DNA of 64,000 nt from a bacterium (GCA_030427205.1 JAUHXC010000037.1:40241-104240), one strand, 5' to 3'. Positions 47,527-57,799 are shown, counted from the stretch's first letter. Made by a program: numbers and translations. Notes: generated by a model from the letters alone, not told the origin.

Positions 47527-49227
47527 ATGAAGAAGGTCGCGATCGGAGTGGTGGTCGTCGCGGTGCTCGTGGCGCTGTTCTTCGCGCTGCGCGGGGGCGG
47601 CGAGGCGCCGCGCATGGCCGAGGCGGTGCCGGCGAAGGTCGCCGCGCTCGGCGGGGCGCAGGCCCTCGACGCGGTGACCCGCCGCTGGTTGCCCGTCGCG
47701 CGCATGATCGAGCCGTCGCTCACCGTGGAGAAGATCCGCGAAGAGGCCGGCTTCGACCCGACGACCGCCGAGGGCTGGCAGAGCATCGGCGTCGACGCCG
47801 CCGCCGGTATCGGCGTGGTCATCGACGCCCGGGTCGTCGTCGGCCCCGAGCCGGTGCCGCTGCTGCTCGTGCGGCTCACCGACGTCGAGAAGACGCTCGC
47901 CTGGGCCGCGGCCCGCAGCGGGCAGCCGGTGACCATCGAAGGCGACGGCCCGGTCCGGCGGCTGAAGGTGGGCGAGCAGGAGACGCCCATCGGCGAGCGG
48001 GCCGGCTGGACGGTGCTGCTCGGCGCGTCGCCGGGCGGCACCGAGAAGGCGCTGCCCGGCTTCCAGGCGTTTCTGGCCGACGACGGCGACACCCTCGACG
48101 GCAGCCCGCTCTTCGGCGACGCCTTCGCCGGGGCCGAGGCGCCGCGCGTCTTCTGGTGGGGCGGGGCCTCGGCCGCCGGCGGCCTGCTCGCCGCCTTCGG
48201 CGCGCCCGAAGAGGTGACCTCCACCGCCGACTTCTACGCGGCGATGTTCCCCTCGGCGGCGGCGTGGCTCGGCGAGGCGGACAACGGCACCCGGCTGGTG
48301 GCCACCGAGAAGGGGCAGGCGCTGGTGCGCAAGCTCTTCGTGCCGCAGCGGCGCAATCCGAAGGTAGCCCGCTACATCGGCGCCAAGGGCTGGGGCGCGG
48401 TGCGCTTCAGCGCCAACCTGACGACGGTGCTCGACGGGGTGGGCGAGGCGATCCCGCCGGCGGCGGCCCAGGCCAAGGCGGCGGTGGGCATGGTGCGCAT
48501 GATGCTGCCGATGGCCGCGGGCGTGAACTGGGAGGACATCTCGGCCGGCCTGTCGGGGCACGTGGTGCTGGCCGGCGAGGCGACCTCGATGGCGCGCGTG
48601 GGCGCCGGCGGATTGCCCGACGCGCTGATGCTGCTCGGGGTCAACGACGCGGCCAAGGCCGACGCGCTGATCGGCAAGCTGCTCGAGCGGGTGAAGTCCA
48701 AGGTGCCCGGCGCGACGGTGGCCGCGGTCGAGATCGAGGGCGAGAAGGGGCAGACGGCGGCCATGGGGCCGATGAAGGTGGCGGTCGTCCGGGTCGACGA
48801 CGTCGTGCTCGTCGGGCCCGAGGCGGCGGTCGGCGCGGCGCTGAAGCGGGCCGACGGCGAGCACCTGGACGGGCCGCTGGCCGACGCGCTCGACGGCGAC
48901 GCGATGTGGGCCGCGGTGGTCGACGCCGGTCCGCTGCTCGCCGAGTTCGAGAAGCAGATCGCGGGGGACGCCAACGCCCGCAATCCGCTGACGGATCCGA
49001 CCCTGAAGCCCTTCGCCGACGACCCGCGGGTCGCGCTCACCGCCGAGATCGACGGCCAGGGCATCCTGTGGCGCACCCGCGCCGCGGTGCCGCTCGACGT
49101 GCTGATGATCACCGCCGGGGCGTGGCTGTGGATGGTCGACGGCAGCACCAGCCCGGCCCCGTCGCCGCCGGCGATCCCCGCGCCGGCGCCCGCGCCGGTC
49201 GAAGGGGCCCCCGAAGCGCCCCGCTGA
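47527..49227 (+). CDS. membrane-anchored protein of unknown function
   Basis: 566 residues. A single N-terminal helix (MKKVAIGVVVVAVLVALFFAL) anchors it, with the rest outside the cytoplasm. The body has repeated alpha/beta units in the style of DUF3352-type proteins: LLLVRLTDVEKTLAWAAARSG, DALMLLGVNDAAKADALIGKLL, VAVVRVDDVVLVGPEAAVGAAL. It ends with a Pro/Ala tail (SPAPSPPAIPAPAPAPVEGA). Start at ATG 47527 with GGGAG. The 261-base gap upstream contains the MITE-like element, so the element may affect its promoter. Function unknown. Confidence 0.78.
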   Translation: MKKVAIGVVVVAVLVALFFALRGGGEAPRMAEAVPAKVAALGGAQALDAVTRRWLPVARMIEPSLTVEKIREEAGFDPTTAEGWQSIGVDAAAGIGVVIDARVVVGPEPVPLLLVRLTDVEKTLAWAAARSGQPVTIEGDGPVRRLKVGEQETPIGERAGWTVLLGASPGGTEKALPGFQAFLADDGDTLDGSPLFGDAFAGAEAPRVFWWGGASAAGGLLAAFGAPEEVTSTADFYAAMFPSAAAWLGEADNGTRLVATEKGQALVRKLFVPQRRNPKVARYIGAKGWGAVRFSANLTTVLDGVGEAIPPAAAQAKAAVGMVRMMLPMAAGVNWEDISAGLSGHVVLAGEATSMARVGAGGLPDALMLLGVNDAAKADALIGKLLERVKSKVPGATVAAVEIEGEKGQTAAMGPMKVAVVRVDDVVLVGPEAAVGAALKRADGEHLDGPLADALDGDAMWAAVVDAGPLLAEFEKQIAGDANARNPLTDPTLKPFADDPRVALTAEIDGQGILWRTRAAVPLDVLMITAGAWLWMVDGSTSPAPSPPAIPAPAPAPVEGAPEAPR

Positions 49228-49433
49228 GGCCGCCCGGCCGCCGCCTGCGGTCGATTCGGGCAGCCGGCAGGGGCGAGGGCAGGGCCCGGCGACCGTGACC
49301 GGGGCGGGCCCCTGGAGCCGGCAGGGGGATGATTGTGTGTCGCACGGGGTCGGGGTAAGGTCAGCTTGGTCACGGACGTCGGCGGCGCCCGCGGTGTGGC
49401 GCCGGCGGCGAACGCCTGGCAGCGGATGACGAG

Positions 49434-52400
49434 ATGCAGGCTGGCGAGCGGTTCGCGGATCGCTTCGATATCGAGTCCCTGCTGGGGGAAGGCGGGGTCG
49501 GTCGGGTCTGGAAGGCCATCGACCGGCAGCGCGATCTGCAGGTCGCGCTGAAGTGCCTGCGGCCGGAGTACGCCCGCGAGGCCCGCATCCGCCGCCGCTT
49601 CATGCGCGAGGCCCGGGCCATCTCGGCGCTGTCCCACCCCAACATCGTGCGCATGTACGAGTACGGGGAGGACGCGGAGAACATCCCCTTCATCTCGATG
49701 GAGCTCATCGACGGCGTCGCGATGTCGGAGCAGCGCAAGGCCGATCTGTCGCTGCCGGTGGTGCTGCACATCGTCGACCAGATGCTCGCCGCGCTGGCCT
49801 ATACCCACGCGCGCGGGGTCATCCACCGTGACGTCAAGCCGGAGAACATCGTCGTCGTCGAGGGGGACGAGCCCGATCGGCCGATGGCCAAGCTGCTCGA
49901 CTTCGGCTTCGCCCGGGTCGAGGACGACAGCGACAACAAGCTGACGGCGGTCAACCAGGACGCCTTCGGCACGCCGCAGTACATGGCGCCCGAGCAGGCC
50001 TCGGGCAAGGGCAAGGTCGGGCCGGCGACCGACCTCTACGCCATGGGGGTCATCCTCTACGAGTTCTTCGCCGGTGAGCCGCCCTTCACCGGGGCCCACG
50101 GCATGGCGGTGGCGCTCAAGCACCTCATGGAGCCGGTGCCGCCGCTGATGCCGCGGCCGGGCATGCACGTCGCGCCGGGGCTCGAGCAGGTGGTGATGCG
50201 GGCCCTGCGCAAGCAGCCCCACGAGCGCTTCGCCTCGGCCGCCGAGATGCGCCGCGCTCTGGCCCCGTTCCACGCCGGCGGCGCGGCCCGCTCGGTCGAG
50301 GTCGTGCCCCAGAGCGACGCCGCCGCGCGCATCGCGCTGGTCGTCGGCGAGGCGCCGGCCCCGAGCCCCGCCGGGTCGAACGAGACCCTGCCGCCGGCCC
50401 CCGAGACCGGCCCGCTGCCGGTCATCGACGGCGAGCCGCTCGCGCCGCAGGCCGAGGTGCCCATCGTCGGTCGCGAGGACGAGCAGCTGTGGCTGTGGCA
50501 GGCCGTGCACCGGGTCTTCGAGCATCGGGAGGGCCGGCTCATCCTGCTCGGCGCCCGCCCCGGCATGGGCAAGAGCCGGCTGGTGGCGTGGCTGCGGGAT
50601 CAGCTCGCCGAGGGCGGCTGGATGTCGACCATCGGCGGGGTGCACGAGCCCGGCGGCGCGCGCCCCGGCAGCGGCCTGCGCGGGGCGGTCGAGCAGCTCT
50701 TCGGCATGCTGCCCGCCGAGCGGGGGGAGGCCGAGCAGGCGCTGCACGAGGTCCTGGTGCGCTGGGGCGCCGACGCGGCCGGACCCGAGCTCGACGACGT
50801 GGGCCTGGGCGCCCTGGCGGCTTTTCTGCGGCCGGCGGTGGCTCTGGGCTCACAGGTCCGCTCGGCGGCCGGGGACGACGTGCGCGGCGAGGTGCTCTAC
50901 GCCCGCATCGTCGACGCGCTGCGGCTCGCCGCGGCCCGGCGGCCGATCCTGCTGACCCTCGAGGGGGTCGAGCGGGCCGGGCCCGAGGTCGCCGGCTTCC
51001 TCGCGTGGCTGGCGGCGGCGCTCGAACGCGAGCCGTTTCCGCTGCTGGCCCTGGTGGCGTTCGACATCGACACCGACGGGCGGGCGCTGGGGCGGGCGCG
51101 GGACATCACCCACGCCCTGGCCGCGTTCAACGGCCTGTCGGTCGATCGACGGGATCTGGGCTCGATCGATCACGGCTCGATGCTGGCCCTGCTCGAGTCG
51201 CTCGGCCCCTTCGAGGAGCGGGTCGCCGAGGGCCTGGCCCGCCGGCTCGACGGCAACCCGTTCTTCGCCCGCGAGCTGATCATGCTGCTGCGCCAGACCC
51301 GCGAGCTCGTCGAGCGCGACGGGATCTGGGTGCTGGCCCGCAGCGCGCGGCCCAAGCGCTGGCCGCGCACCCTCGACGAGACGCTGCTGCGCCGGGCCCG
51401 GGGCAGCTTGAAGGTCCTGCCCGACGGCGACTTCGTGCGCCGGGTGCTCGAGTGCTCGGTGGTGCTGGGCGAGGTCTTCGAGTACGGCCTGCTCGTCGAC
51501 TATCTCACCCGCCTCTTCGAGGATCGGATGCGCGTCGAGCGGGCGGTCGAGGCGCTGCTGGCGGCGCGTCTGCTGGTCGAGGATCGCAACCCCGAGGTCG
51601 ATCGGCTGCAGTTCGTGCACGCGCTGCTGCGGCAGGCCCTCTTCGAGGAGGAGTCCCGCCGGTCGTCGATCAAGGCGGTGCACCTGACCGCGGCGCAGGC
51701 GATGGTGGCCCACCACGGCGACGCGGCGGGGCCGGTGGCGGCCCGCATCGCGCTGCACTTCCAGAACGGCGGCCGGCTGGCCGAGGCGGCGCGCTTCTAC
51801 ATGGTCGCCGCGGCGAGCGCCCGCGAGGAGGGCGAGCTCAACCGCGCGCTCGAGCTGCTCGAAGCGGGCGACCGGCTGCTGGCCAAGCTCAACGCGGTCG
51901 ACGCGGCCCGGCGGCGGGCGACCCTGTGGCTCGATCTCAGCGAGCTGGAGCTGCATCGGGGCGGCGAGAACCGGGCGCAGACGCTGGCGGCGCGGGTGCA
52001 TCAGTGGGCGTTGCAGCGCGGCGAGGCCGAGCTGGTGGGGCGCTCGTTGCTGGTCGTGGGTGATCTCTTCCGTCGCCAGCGGAAGTTCGACGAGGCGGGG
52101 CAGGCCTATGGCCGCGCCGCGGATGCCTTCCGCCAGGTCGACGATCACCGCGGGGTGGCCCGGGCGGCGCTCGGCCGGGCGATGGTCGAGCGGGCCCGCG
52201 GGCGCCCGGAGCTGGCGATCGATCTCTACGAGCAGGCGCGCAAGTCGATGGCCCGCGTCGGCGATGATCAGGGGGTCGCCCGGGCGTGGCAGGGGCTCGG
52301 CGAGCTGGCCCTGCGCCGCGGGGACTACGATACCGCGCGCATGGTGCTCGAGCGGGCCTGCGACGCGTTCGATCGCTCGCGCTCGCGGGGCGGGGCCACC

Positions 52401-53051
52401 TTCTGTCATTGGCTGCTCGGTGAGGCCCATCGGCGGTTGCACGCCACGAGCGCGGCGTTGACCCACTTCGGCATCGCGGCCCGGGGCTACGCGGCGCTGG
52501 GCGACTCGGCAGGGCTGGCCCGGGCCCACGTCAGCCAGGCCCGGCTGCTGGCCGAGCTGGGGCAGCTGGCCGACGCGGCGGGGCACTACCGCAGCGCCGG
52601 CGCGGCCTGGATGGCCATCGGCGACGCCGACCGGGCGGCGACGGCCCGCGAAGAGCTGGGCATGCTGGCGCTCGAGCAGCGGGCGTTCGACCTCGCCTCG
52701 CCGTGCCTCGAAGACGCGCTGATCCACGTCATCGACATCGGCGACGAGGGCCGCGAGATCATCCTGCGGGCCAGCCTGGCGTGGATCCGGGCCGAGCAGG
52801 GGCAGATGCGGGCCTGTGATCAGGAGCTCAAGGCGGCCCTGGAGATGGACCGCCACTCGCCGGTGATCGACGACGACCTCGCGCGGGCCCTGGAGGGCAT
52901 CGCCGAGGTCGACGCTCGGGCGGGCGACAGCGGACGGGCCGGGCTGCTGCTCGAGCGGGCGATCCGGATCCACGAGAGCCTGGGCGCGGCGGCCGAGGCC
53001 GACCGGCTGCGCCACTTGCGGGCGAGCCTGGCGGGGATCGTGCACCGGTGA
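49434..53051 (+). CDS. Ser/Thr kinase fused to AAA/STAND ATPase and TPR repeats (copy 1)
   Basis: 1205 residues. Residues 1-280 are a Hanks kinase: LGEGGVGRVWKA, VALKCLRPEY, HRDVKPENIVVV, DFGFARV, YMAPEQ, all intact. From about 345 a regulatory ATPase domain begins: VGREDEQLWLWQAVHRVF, an intact Walker A GARPGMGKSRL, and a large helical region. From about 790 to the end are many TPR-like helices (MalT/AfsR style). This architecture is typical of myxobacterial signalling proteins. No membrane segment. The GTG start of the next kinase overlaps its stop (GTGA), so the two are made together. Confidence 0.9.
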   Translation: MQAGERFADRFDIESLLGEGGVGRVWKAIDRQRDLQVALKCLRPEYAREARIRRRFMREARAISALSHPNIVRMYEYGEDAENIPFISMELIDGVAMSEQRKADLSLPVVLHIVDQMLAALAYTHARGVIHRDVKPENIVVVEGDEPDRPMAKLLDFGFARVEDDSDNKLTAVNQDAFGTPQYMAPEQASGKGKVGPATDLYAMGVILYEFFAGEPPFTGAHGMAVALKHLMEPVPPLMPRPGMHVAPGLEQVVMRALRKQPHERFASAAEMRRALAPFHAGGAARSVEVVPQSDAAARIALVVGEAPAPSPAGSNETLPPAPETGPLPVIDGEPLAPQAEVPIVGREDEQLWLWQAVHRVFEHREGRLILLGARPGMGKSRLVAWLRDQLAEGGWMSTIGGVHEPGGARPGSGLRGAVEQLFGMLPAERGEAEQALHEVLVRWGADAAGPELDDVGLGALAAFLRPAVALGSQVRSAAGDDVRGEVLYARIVDALRLAAARRPILLTLEGVERAGPEVAGFLAWLAAALEREPFPLLALVAFDIDTDGRALGRARDITHALAAFNGLSVDRRDLGSIDHGSMLALLESLGPFEERVAEGLARRLDGNPFFARELIMLLRQTRELVERDGIWVLARSARPKRWPRTLDETLLRRARGSLKVLPDGDFVRRVLECSVVLGEVFEYGLLVDYLTRLFEDRMRVERAVEALLAARLLVEDRNPEVDRLQFVHALLRQALFEEESRRSSIKAVHLTAAQAMVAHHGDAAGPVAARIALHFQNGGRLAEAARFYMVAAASAREEGELNRALELLEAGDRLLAKLNAVDAARRRATLWLDLSELELHRGGENRAQTLAARVHQWALQRGEAELVGRSLLVVGDLFRRQRKFDEAGQAYGRAADAFRQVDDHRGVARAALGRAMVERARGRPELAIDLYEQARKSMARVGDDQGVARAWQGLGELALRRGDYDTARMVLERACDAFDRSRSRGGATFCHWLLGEAHRRLHATSAALTHFGIAARGYAALGDSAGLARAHVSQARLLAELGQLADAAGHYRSAGAAWMAIGDADRAATAREELGMLALEQRAFDLASPCLEDALIHVIDIGDEGREIILRASLAWIRAEQGQMRACDQELKAALEMDRHSPVIDDDLARALEGIAEVDARAGDSGRAGLLLERAIRIHESLGAAAEADRLRHLRASLAGIVHR

Positions 53052-56000
53052 CCGCGGCCGGTGACGTCATCGGCGGGCGCTATCGCCTGCTCGACCCGAT
53101 CGGCGAGGGCGGCCTGTGCGAGGTCTGGCGGGCGGAGGACCAGCGGGCGGGGCGGATCCTGGCGCTCAAGTGGCTCAAGCCGGCCTATGTCGCCGACAAC
53201 CGCCTGCGGCGACGCATGCACCGCGAGGCCCGGGCCGTCGCGCGGCTCGAACACCCCCACATCGTGCGGCTCTACGACGTCGCCGAGGACAGCGGGGTCG
53301 GCCCCTACATCGCCATGGAGTGGCTGCGCGGCATGTCGCTCACCGACCGGTTGCACGTGGGCATGTCGCTCGACGAGCTGCTCGACGCCACCGACGAGAT
53401 CCTCGACGCGCTGGCCTACGCCCACGCGCGCGGGGTGGTGCACCGCGATCTCAAGCCGGACAACGTGGTGGTCAGCCGCACGGCCGACGGCCGCGAGGCC
53501 ATCAAGCTGCTCGACTTCGGCTTCGCGTGGCTCGAGGGCGATACCGACGCCGGCATCAGTCAGCAGATGCAGGACATCTTCGGCACGCCGACCTACATGG
53601 CGCCCGAGCAGATCACCCAGGAAGGTGAGCTGGGCCCGTGGACCGACCTGTACGCGCTGTGCGTCATGCTGTGGGAGCTCATCACCGGCGATCCGCCGTT
53701 CGCCGGCAAGAACTCGACGGCGGTCGTGGTGCAGCACGTCTCCGCGCCCCTGCCGCCGTTCGTGCCCATCGAGGGCCTGGATCTGCCCCGCGGCCTGGAA
53801 GGTCTGCTGCGGCGCGGGCTCGAGAAGGAGCCCGCCGGGCGCTTCGCCTCGGCCCCGGAGATGCAGCGGGCCTTGCGGGCGGTGCGCACCGGCGAGGGCG
53901 CCGTCGGAGAGGTCGTCGATCCGGACGACGGGCCGCTGATCGGGCGCATCGACGTGCAGCGCTGGCTCTGGGAGCACGCGGTGCGCGCGTGCGAGGACGG
54001 GCAGCTGGCGGCGGTGGTCATCGAGTCCGGCTCCGGGCTGGGCCGCACGCGCTTGTGCCGCTGGCTGCGCCAGACGATGGCCGATGGCGGCTGGATGCTG
54101 CCCGGCATGGGCCGGGCCGACGCCGATGGCATCCGGGCCGCGCTGCGCGACGCCTTGCAGCTGCCCGACGAGCCCGACGTCCCGCCGGTCGAGTCGTTGG
54201 TCCTCGCGTTCGAGACCCTCGAGCTCGCGCGCTCCGAGGCCGCCGACGCGGTCGCCGACTTCTTGTGGGGCACCGGCCCTTTCGGGCCGCGGGATCCGGC
54301 GCGGCTGGCCTTCGTGCTGCGGCACCTCGCCAGCCGCCGCCCGCTGCTGCTGTGCCTCGACGACCTGCAGATCGCCGGCCCCGAGGTGATGCACGCCATC
54401 GACCATGCGCTGGGCGTGCTGCAGCGGGCGCCGGCGCCGGTGATGCTGCTCTTCACCCGGCGGCTGCCCGAGACCGACCCGGCGTCCGAGGCGCCGTCGG
54501 GGCTCGAGCTCGACGCGGCGTTGATCGAGCGCCGGGCCGACCTGATGGCCCGGCGCAGCCTGCAGCCGCTGGGCGCCGACGCGATGGCGATGTTCGCCGC
54601 CCACGCGCTCGGGCTCGACGCGGCGGCGAGCGCGCCGGTGCTGGCCGCCTCGGCGGGCAACCCGCTGCACGCGACCCACGCGGTGTATGCGCTGCACGAG
54701 CAGGGCGTGCTGAAGCGCGCCGAAGACGGCTATGTGGCGCACGGCGAAGTGCCGCCGGTGGCCGATGATCCGATCGCGCTGACCCGCGGGCGCCTCGATC
54801 GACTCTTCGAGCGGCCCGAGCAGCGCCTCGAACGGCGGCTGGCGGAGTGCTTCGCCCTGGTGGGGGACGAGCTGCCCGAGGGCGCGCTCGACGCGCTGGC
54901 GGTGGCCTTCGATACCGAGCCCGAGCGGCTGAAGACGGGGATCGACTCGCTCATCGAGCGCGGGGTGATGGTGCGCGATGCGGCGGCGCGGGTGGGTTTC
55001 ACCCATCGGTTGATCTCGACCACCCTGCGGGCGGACGTGGCCATTCGCTCCGACGCGGCGATTCTGTTCGGACGCATCGCCGACGCGCTCGGCCGGTTGC
55101 CGCGCGCCGGTCGCGGACCGACCACCGCCGAGCGCGCGGGCCACGCGCTGGCCGGCGGGCTGATCGCCGACGCGGTGGCGATCCAGATCGAGGCGGCCAT
55201 GGAGGCGCTGGACCACGGCTGGCCACGGGCGGCGGCCTCGGCGCTCGAGTCCGCCGCCGACTGGTTGACCTGGGTGCCCTCCGATCGGGCGCGCTACGCC
55301 GCCGATCTGCGCCTGGCCTTGTCGCGCTGGGCCTTGGCCACCGAGCGCCACGCCCGCGCGCTGACCGAGGCCGACGCCGCAGCGAGCTGGGCCGACCGCG
55401 CGCTCGATCGGCGGATGGCCAGCGTCGCCCGGAGAGTCGCCGGCGAGGCGGCGTTGGGGCTGCGGCAGCTCGACGAAGCGGCCCACCGCCTGCGCCTGGC
55501 CGAGGTCGCCGCGGAGGGGCAGGCGCCCGCCGAGGCGGCGCGTCGGATGCTGGCCGGCGGTCGATTGGCCCTCGCCCGCGGGCTCTTGCCCGAGGCGCGC
55601 ATCCGCATCGGGCAGGCCCATACCCGCTTCGGTCGCCTCGACGACGGGCTGGGTCAGGCGCGCTGCCAACTCGCCCTGGGCCAGCTCGCCGAGCGGGCGG
55701 GTGAGACCCGCAACGCGGTCAGCCGCTATCGGGAGGTGGTCGAGCGCGCCGACGGGCTGGCCGACGCCGCGCTGCGCGGGCGGGCCATGCTGCGCATCGC
55801 CGATCTGCAGCGCCGCGTGGGTCGGGACGATACGGCCATCGCGCTCTACGAAGCGGCGGTCGAGGCGTTGAGCCACGCCGATCGAGACGGCAGCCGGGCC
55901 CGCGCGCTGCGGGGTTTGGGCGAGTGTCGCCTGCGGCGGGGCGGCGGATCGCGCACCGAGCCATTCCGCCTCGCGCTGGCGCTCTTCGAAGAGCGCGGTG

Positions 56001-56377
56001 AAGCGCTCGAGGCCGCCGCCTGCGCGACGCGCCTGGGCCATACCGCGCTCGACCGGGGCGAGACCGCCGCCGCCGAGGCCTTCTACCGCCGGGCGTTGGG
56101 CCTCTTCGATCCCGACGGCGGCGATCCGCGGGTCGGGCTCTTGCACGCGTTCATTGCGCGGGCGACCCATCGGGCCGGTCGGCTCGATCGCCGCCAGCGG
56201 CACCTGGACGCGGCCCTCGAGATCGACGCGGCGGTGCCGTTGCGGTCGGTGGAGTGGCCGCTGGTGCTCGACGAGATCGCCGAGGGCTTCTTGCGGGAGG
56301 GGCGGACCGAGGCCGGGCGCACGTTGCAGGCGCGCGCTGCCCGGATCCGGTTGATGCTCAGCGAGCCGACCGGCTGA
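53048..56377 (+). CDS. Ser/Thr kinase fused to ATPase-like and TPR repeats (copy 2, altered P-loop)
   Basis: 1109 residues, same architecture as the preceding gene and clearly its paralogue. The kinase (1-275) has IGEGGLCEVWRAED, ALKWLKPAY, HRDLKPDNVVVS, DFGFAW and YMAPEQ, all intact. The following ATPase-like domain keeps the layout (LIGRIDVQRWLWEHAVRACE), but the P-loop is GSGLGRTRL, with Arg for the catalytic Lys, so it may bind but not hydrolyse ATP. TPR-like helices fill the last 400 residues. GTG start overlapping the previous stop. The pair looks like a duplication in which one copy became a regulatory partner. Confidence 0.88.
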   Translation: MTAAGDVIGGRYRLLDPIGEGGLCEVWRAEDQRAGRILALKWLKPAYVADNRLRRRMHREARAVARLEHPHIVRLYDVAEDSGVGPYIAMEWLRGMSLTDRLHVGMSLDELLDATDEILDALAYAHARGVVHRDLKPDNVVVSRTADGREAIKLLDFGFAWLEGDTDAGISQQMQDIFGTPTYMAPEQITQEGELGPWTDLYALCVMLWELITGDPPFAGKNSTAVVVQHVSAPLPPFVPIEGLDLPRGLEGLLRRGLEKEPAGRFASAPEMQRALRAVRTGEGAVGEVVDPDDGPLIGRIDVQRWLWEHAVRACEDGQLAAVVIESGSGLGRTRLCRWLRQTMADGGWMLPGMGRADADGIRAALRDALQLPDEPDVPPVESLVLAFETLELARSEAADAVADFLWGTGPFGPRDPARLAFVLRHLASRRPLLLCLDDLQIAGPEVMHAIDHALGVLQRAPAPVMLLFTRRLPETDPASEAPSGLELDAALIERRADLMARRSLQPLGADAMAMFAAHALGLDAAASAPVLAASAGNPLHATHAVYALHEQGVLKRAEDGYVAHGEVPPVADDPIALTRGRLDRLFERPEQRLERRLAECFALVGDELPEGALDALAVAFDTEPERLKTGIDSLIERGVMVRDAAARVGFTHRLISTTLRADVAIRSDAAILFGRIADALGRLPRAGRGPTTAERAGHALAGGLIADAVAIQIEAAMEALDHGWPRAAASALESAADWLTWVPSDRARYAADLRLALSRWALATERHARALTEADAAASWADRALDRRMASVARRVAGEAALGLRQLDEAAHRLRLAEVAAEGQAPAEAARRMLAGGRLALARGLLPEARIRIGQAHTRFGRLDDGLGQARCQLALGQLAERAGETRNAVSRYREVVERADGLADAALRGRAMLRIADLQRRVGRDDTAIALYEAAVEALSHADRDGSRARALRGLGECRLRRGGGSRTEPFRLALALFEERGEALEAAACATRLGHTALDRGETAAAEAFYRRALGLFDPDGGDPRVGLLHAFIARATHRAGRLDRRQRHLDAALEIDAAVPLRSVEWPLVLDEIAEGFLREGRTEAGRTLQARAARIRLMLSEPTG

Positions 56378-56398
56378 AGCGGCGGGCCCCGCGAGCTG

Positions 56399-57670
56399 TC
56401 AACCGCCGATGTGGGTCCGGCCGCCCATATACGGCACCAGCGCCGCGGGCAGCTTCACCCGGCCGTCGGCGAGCTGGTGGTTCTCGAGCAGCGGCACGAG
56501 CACCCGGGGGGTCGCGATGCCGGTGTTGTTGAGCGTGTGCACGTGGTGCACCTTGCGGGTCTCGTCGTCGCGATAGCGCAGGTCGGCCCGCCGGGCCTGC
56601 CAGTCGTGCAGGCTGGAGCAGCTGTGGGTCTCGCGCCACGTCTGCGCCGAGGGGACCCAGACCTCGATGTCGTGCATCCGGTGCTTGCCGAGGCCCATCT
56701 CGCCGCTGCAGACCTCGACGACCCGGTAGGGCAGCTCGAGCCGCTTGACCGCCTCTTCGGCGCCCGCGAGCAGGTCGGCGTGCCACTTCGCCGATTCGGC
56801 CGGATCGTCTTTGCAGATGACGTACTGCTCGACCTTGGTGAACTGGTGCACCCGCATCAGCCCGCGCACGTCACGCCCGGCGCTGCCCGCTTCGCGGCGG
56901 AAGCAGGGGCTGTAGCCGGCGTAGAGGATGGGCAGCTGCGCTTCGTCGAGGATCTCGCCGCGGTGCAGGCTGGTGAGCACGATCTCGGCGGTGCCCGACA
57001 GATAGAGGTCGTCATTGGGCAGGTGGTAGGCGTCCTCTTTGCCCCCCGGGAAGTGCCCGGTGCCGTAGAAGGCGTGCTCCCGGGCCAGCGCGGGCACGGT
57101 GATCATCGCGAAGCCGCGCTCGGCCAGCATGTCGAGCACCATGGTGTGCACGGCCAGTTCGAGCCGGGCCAGCTCGCCCTTGAGGGCGTAGGTGCGGCTG
57201 CCGCAGACCTCGGTGACCCGGGCCAGCTCGCCCCAGTCGTTGAACTCCATCAGGTCGACGTGATCGCGGATCTCGAAGTCGAACTGCGGGACCTCGCCGC
57301 CGCGGCGCAGCTCGACGTTGTCGTCGTCGCTGAGGCCGACGGGCACGTCCTCGGCGGGGATGCCCGGCGTCCGCCAGAGCATCTCCTGCAGCGCCTCCTC
57401 CCGGTCGCGCAGCACGTCCTGCAGGTCCTTCTTCTCCGCGCCGAGGGCCTTGGAGCGCGCGATCAGCGCCGGCCGCTCGTCTTTGCCGACCTTGCCGAAG
57501 GACTTCGAGAGCCGATTGACCTCGGCCGCCTTCTCTTCGATCTGCTGCTTGAGCCCGACGACCTCGCGATCGAGGGCCAGCAGCGCGTCGAGGTCGAGGT
57601 CGACGCGCTTGTCGGCGATCGCCTGCTTCACGATCTCCGGGCTCTGGCGAATGAAGTGGATGGAGAGCAT
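56399..57670 (-). CDS. serS: seryl-tRNA synthetase
   Basis: 423 residues, normal length. It charges tRNA-Ser with serine. The N-terminal coiled-coil arm (residues about 25-110, LKQQIEEKAAEVNRLSKSFG) that grips the tRNA long variable arm is present. Class-II motifs follow: motif 2 in YSPCFRREAGSAGRDVRGL, the serine-binding TKVEQYV, and motif 3 in TGIATPRVLVPLLENHQ. The start at 57670 is favoured by GAGGT and by the family N-terminus. It converges on the kinase gene, 21 bases away, and is divergent from the stressosome operon. Confidence 0.96.
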   Translation of the reverse strand: MLSIHFIRQSPEIVKQAIADKRVDLDLDALLALDREVVGLKQQIEEKAAEVNRLSKSFGKVGKDERPALIARSKALGAEKKDLQDVLRDREEALQEMLWRTPGIPAEDVPVGLSDDDNVELRRGGEVPQFDFEIRDHVDLMEFNDWGELARVTEVCGSRTYALKGELARLELAVHTMVLDMLAERGFAMITVPALAREHAFYGTGHFPGGKEDAYHLPNDDLYLSGTAEIVLTSLHRGEILDEAQLPILYAGYSPCFRREAGSAGRDVRGLMRVHQFTKVEQYVICKDDPAESAKWHADLLAGAEEAVKRLELPYRVVEVCSGEMGLGKHRMHDIEVWVPSAQTWRETHSCSSLHDWQARRADLRYRDDETRKVHHVHTLNNTGIATPRVLVPLLENHQLADGRVKLPAALVPYMGGRTHIGG

Positions 57671-57766
57671 GATCAACCTCGCTGGCCGTGACCGCGTGAG
57701 GGTACCCATCTCGGGCGGCGATGCAAGCCGTACGGCGTGTTACGCTTCCGTGGGGAAGAAACGCGT

Positions 57767-57799
57767 CGTCACAAACGAAACGCATTGACGTGTGACGTG
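57767..57799. promoter_or_regulatory. inverted and direct repeats upstream of the stressosome operon
   Basis: CGTCACA (57767-57773) and TGTGACG (57791-57797) form a perfect 7-bp inverted repeat with a 17-base spacer, overlapped by tandem TGACGTG (57786-57792 and 57793-57799). This AT-richer stretch lies 63-95 bases before the receiver gene and could hold an operator or promoter. No clear -35/-10 could be set. Confidence 0.4.

Noticed and set aside
57767..57797. CRP/FNR-type site suggested by TCACA and TGTGA
   Set aside because: The half-sites point the opposite way from a CRP site and the spacer is 17, not 6.
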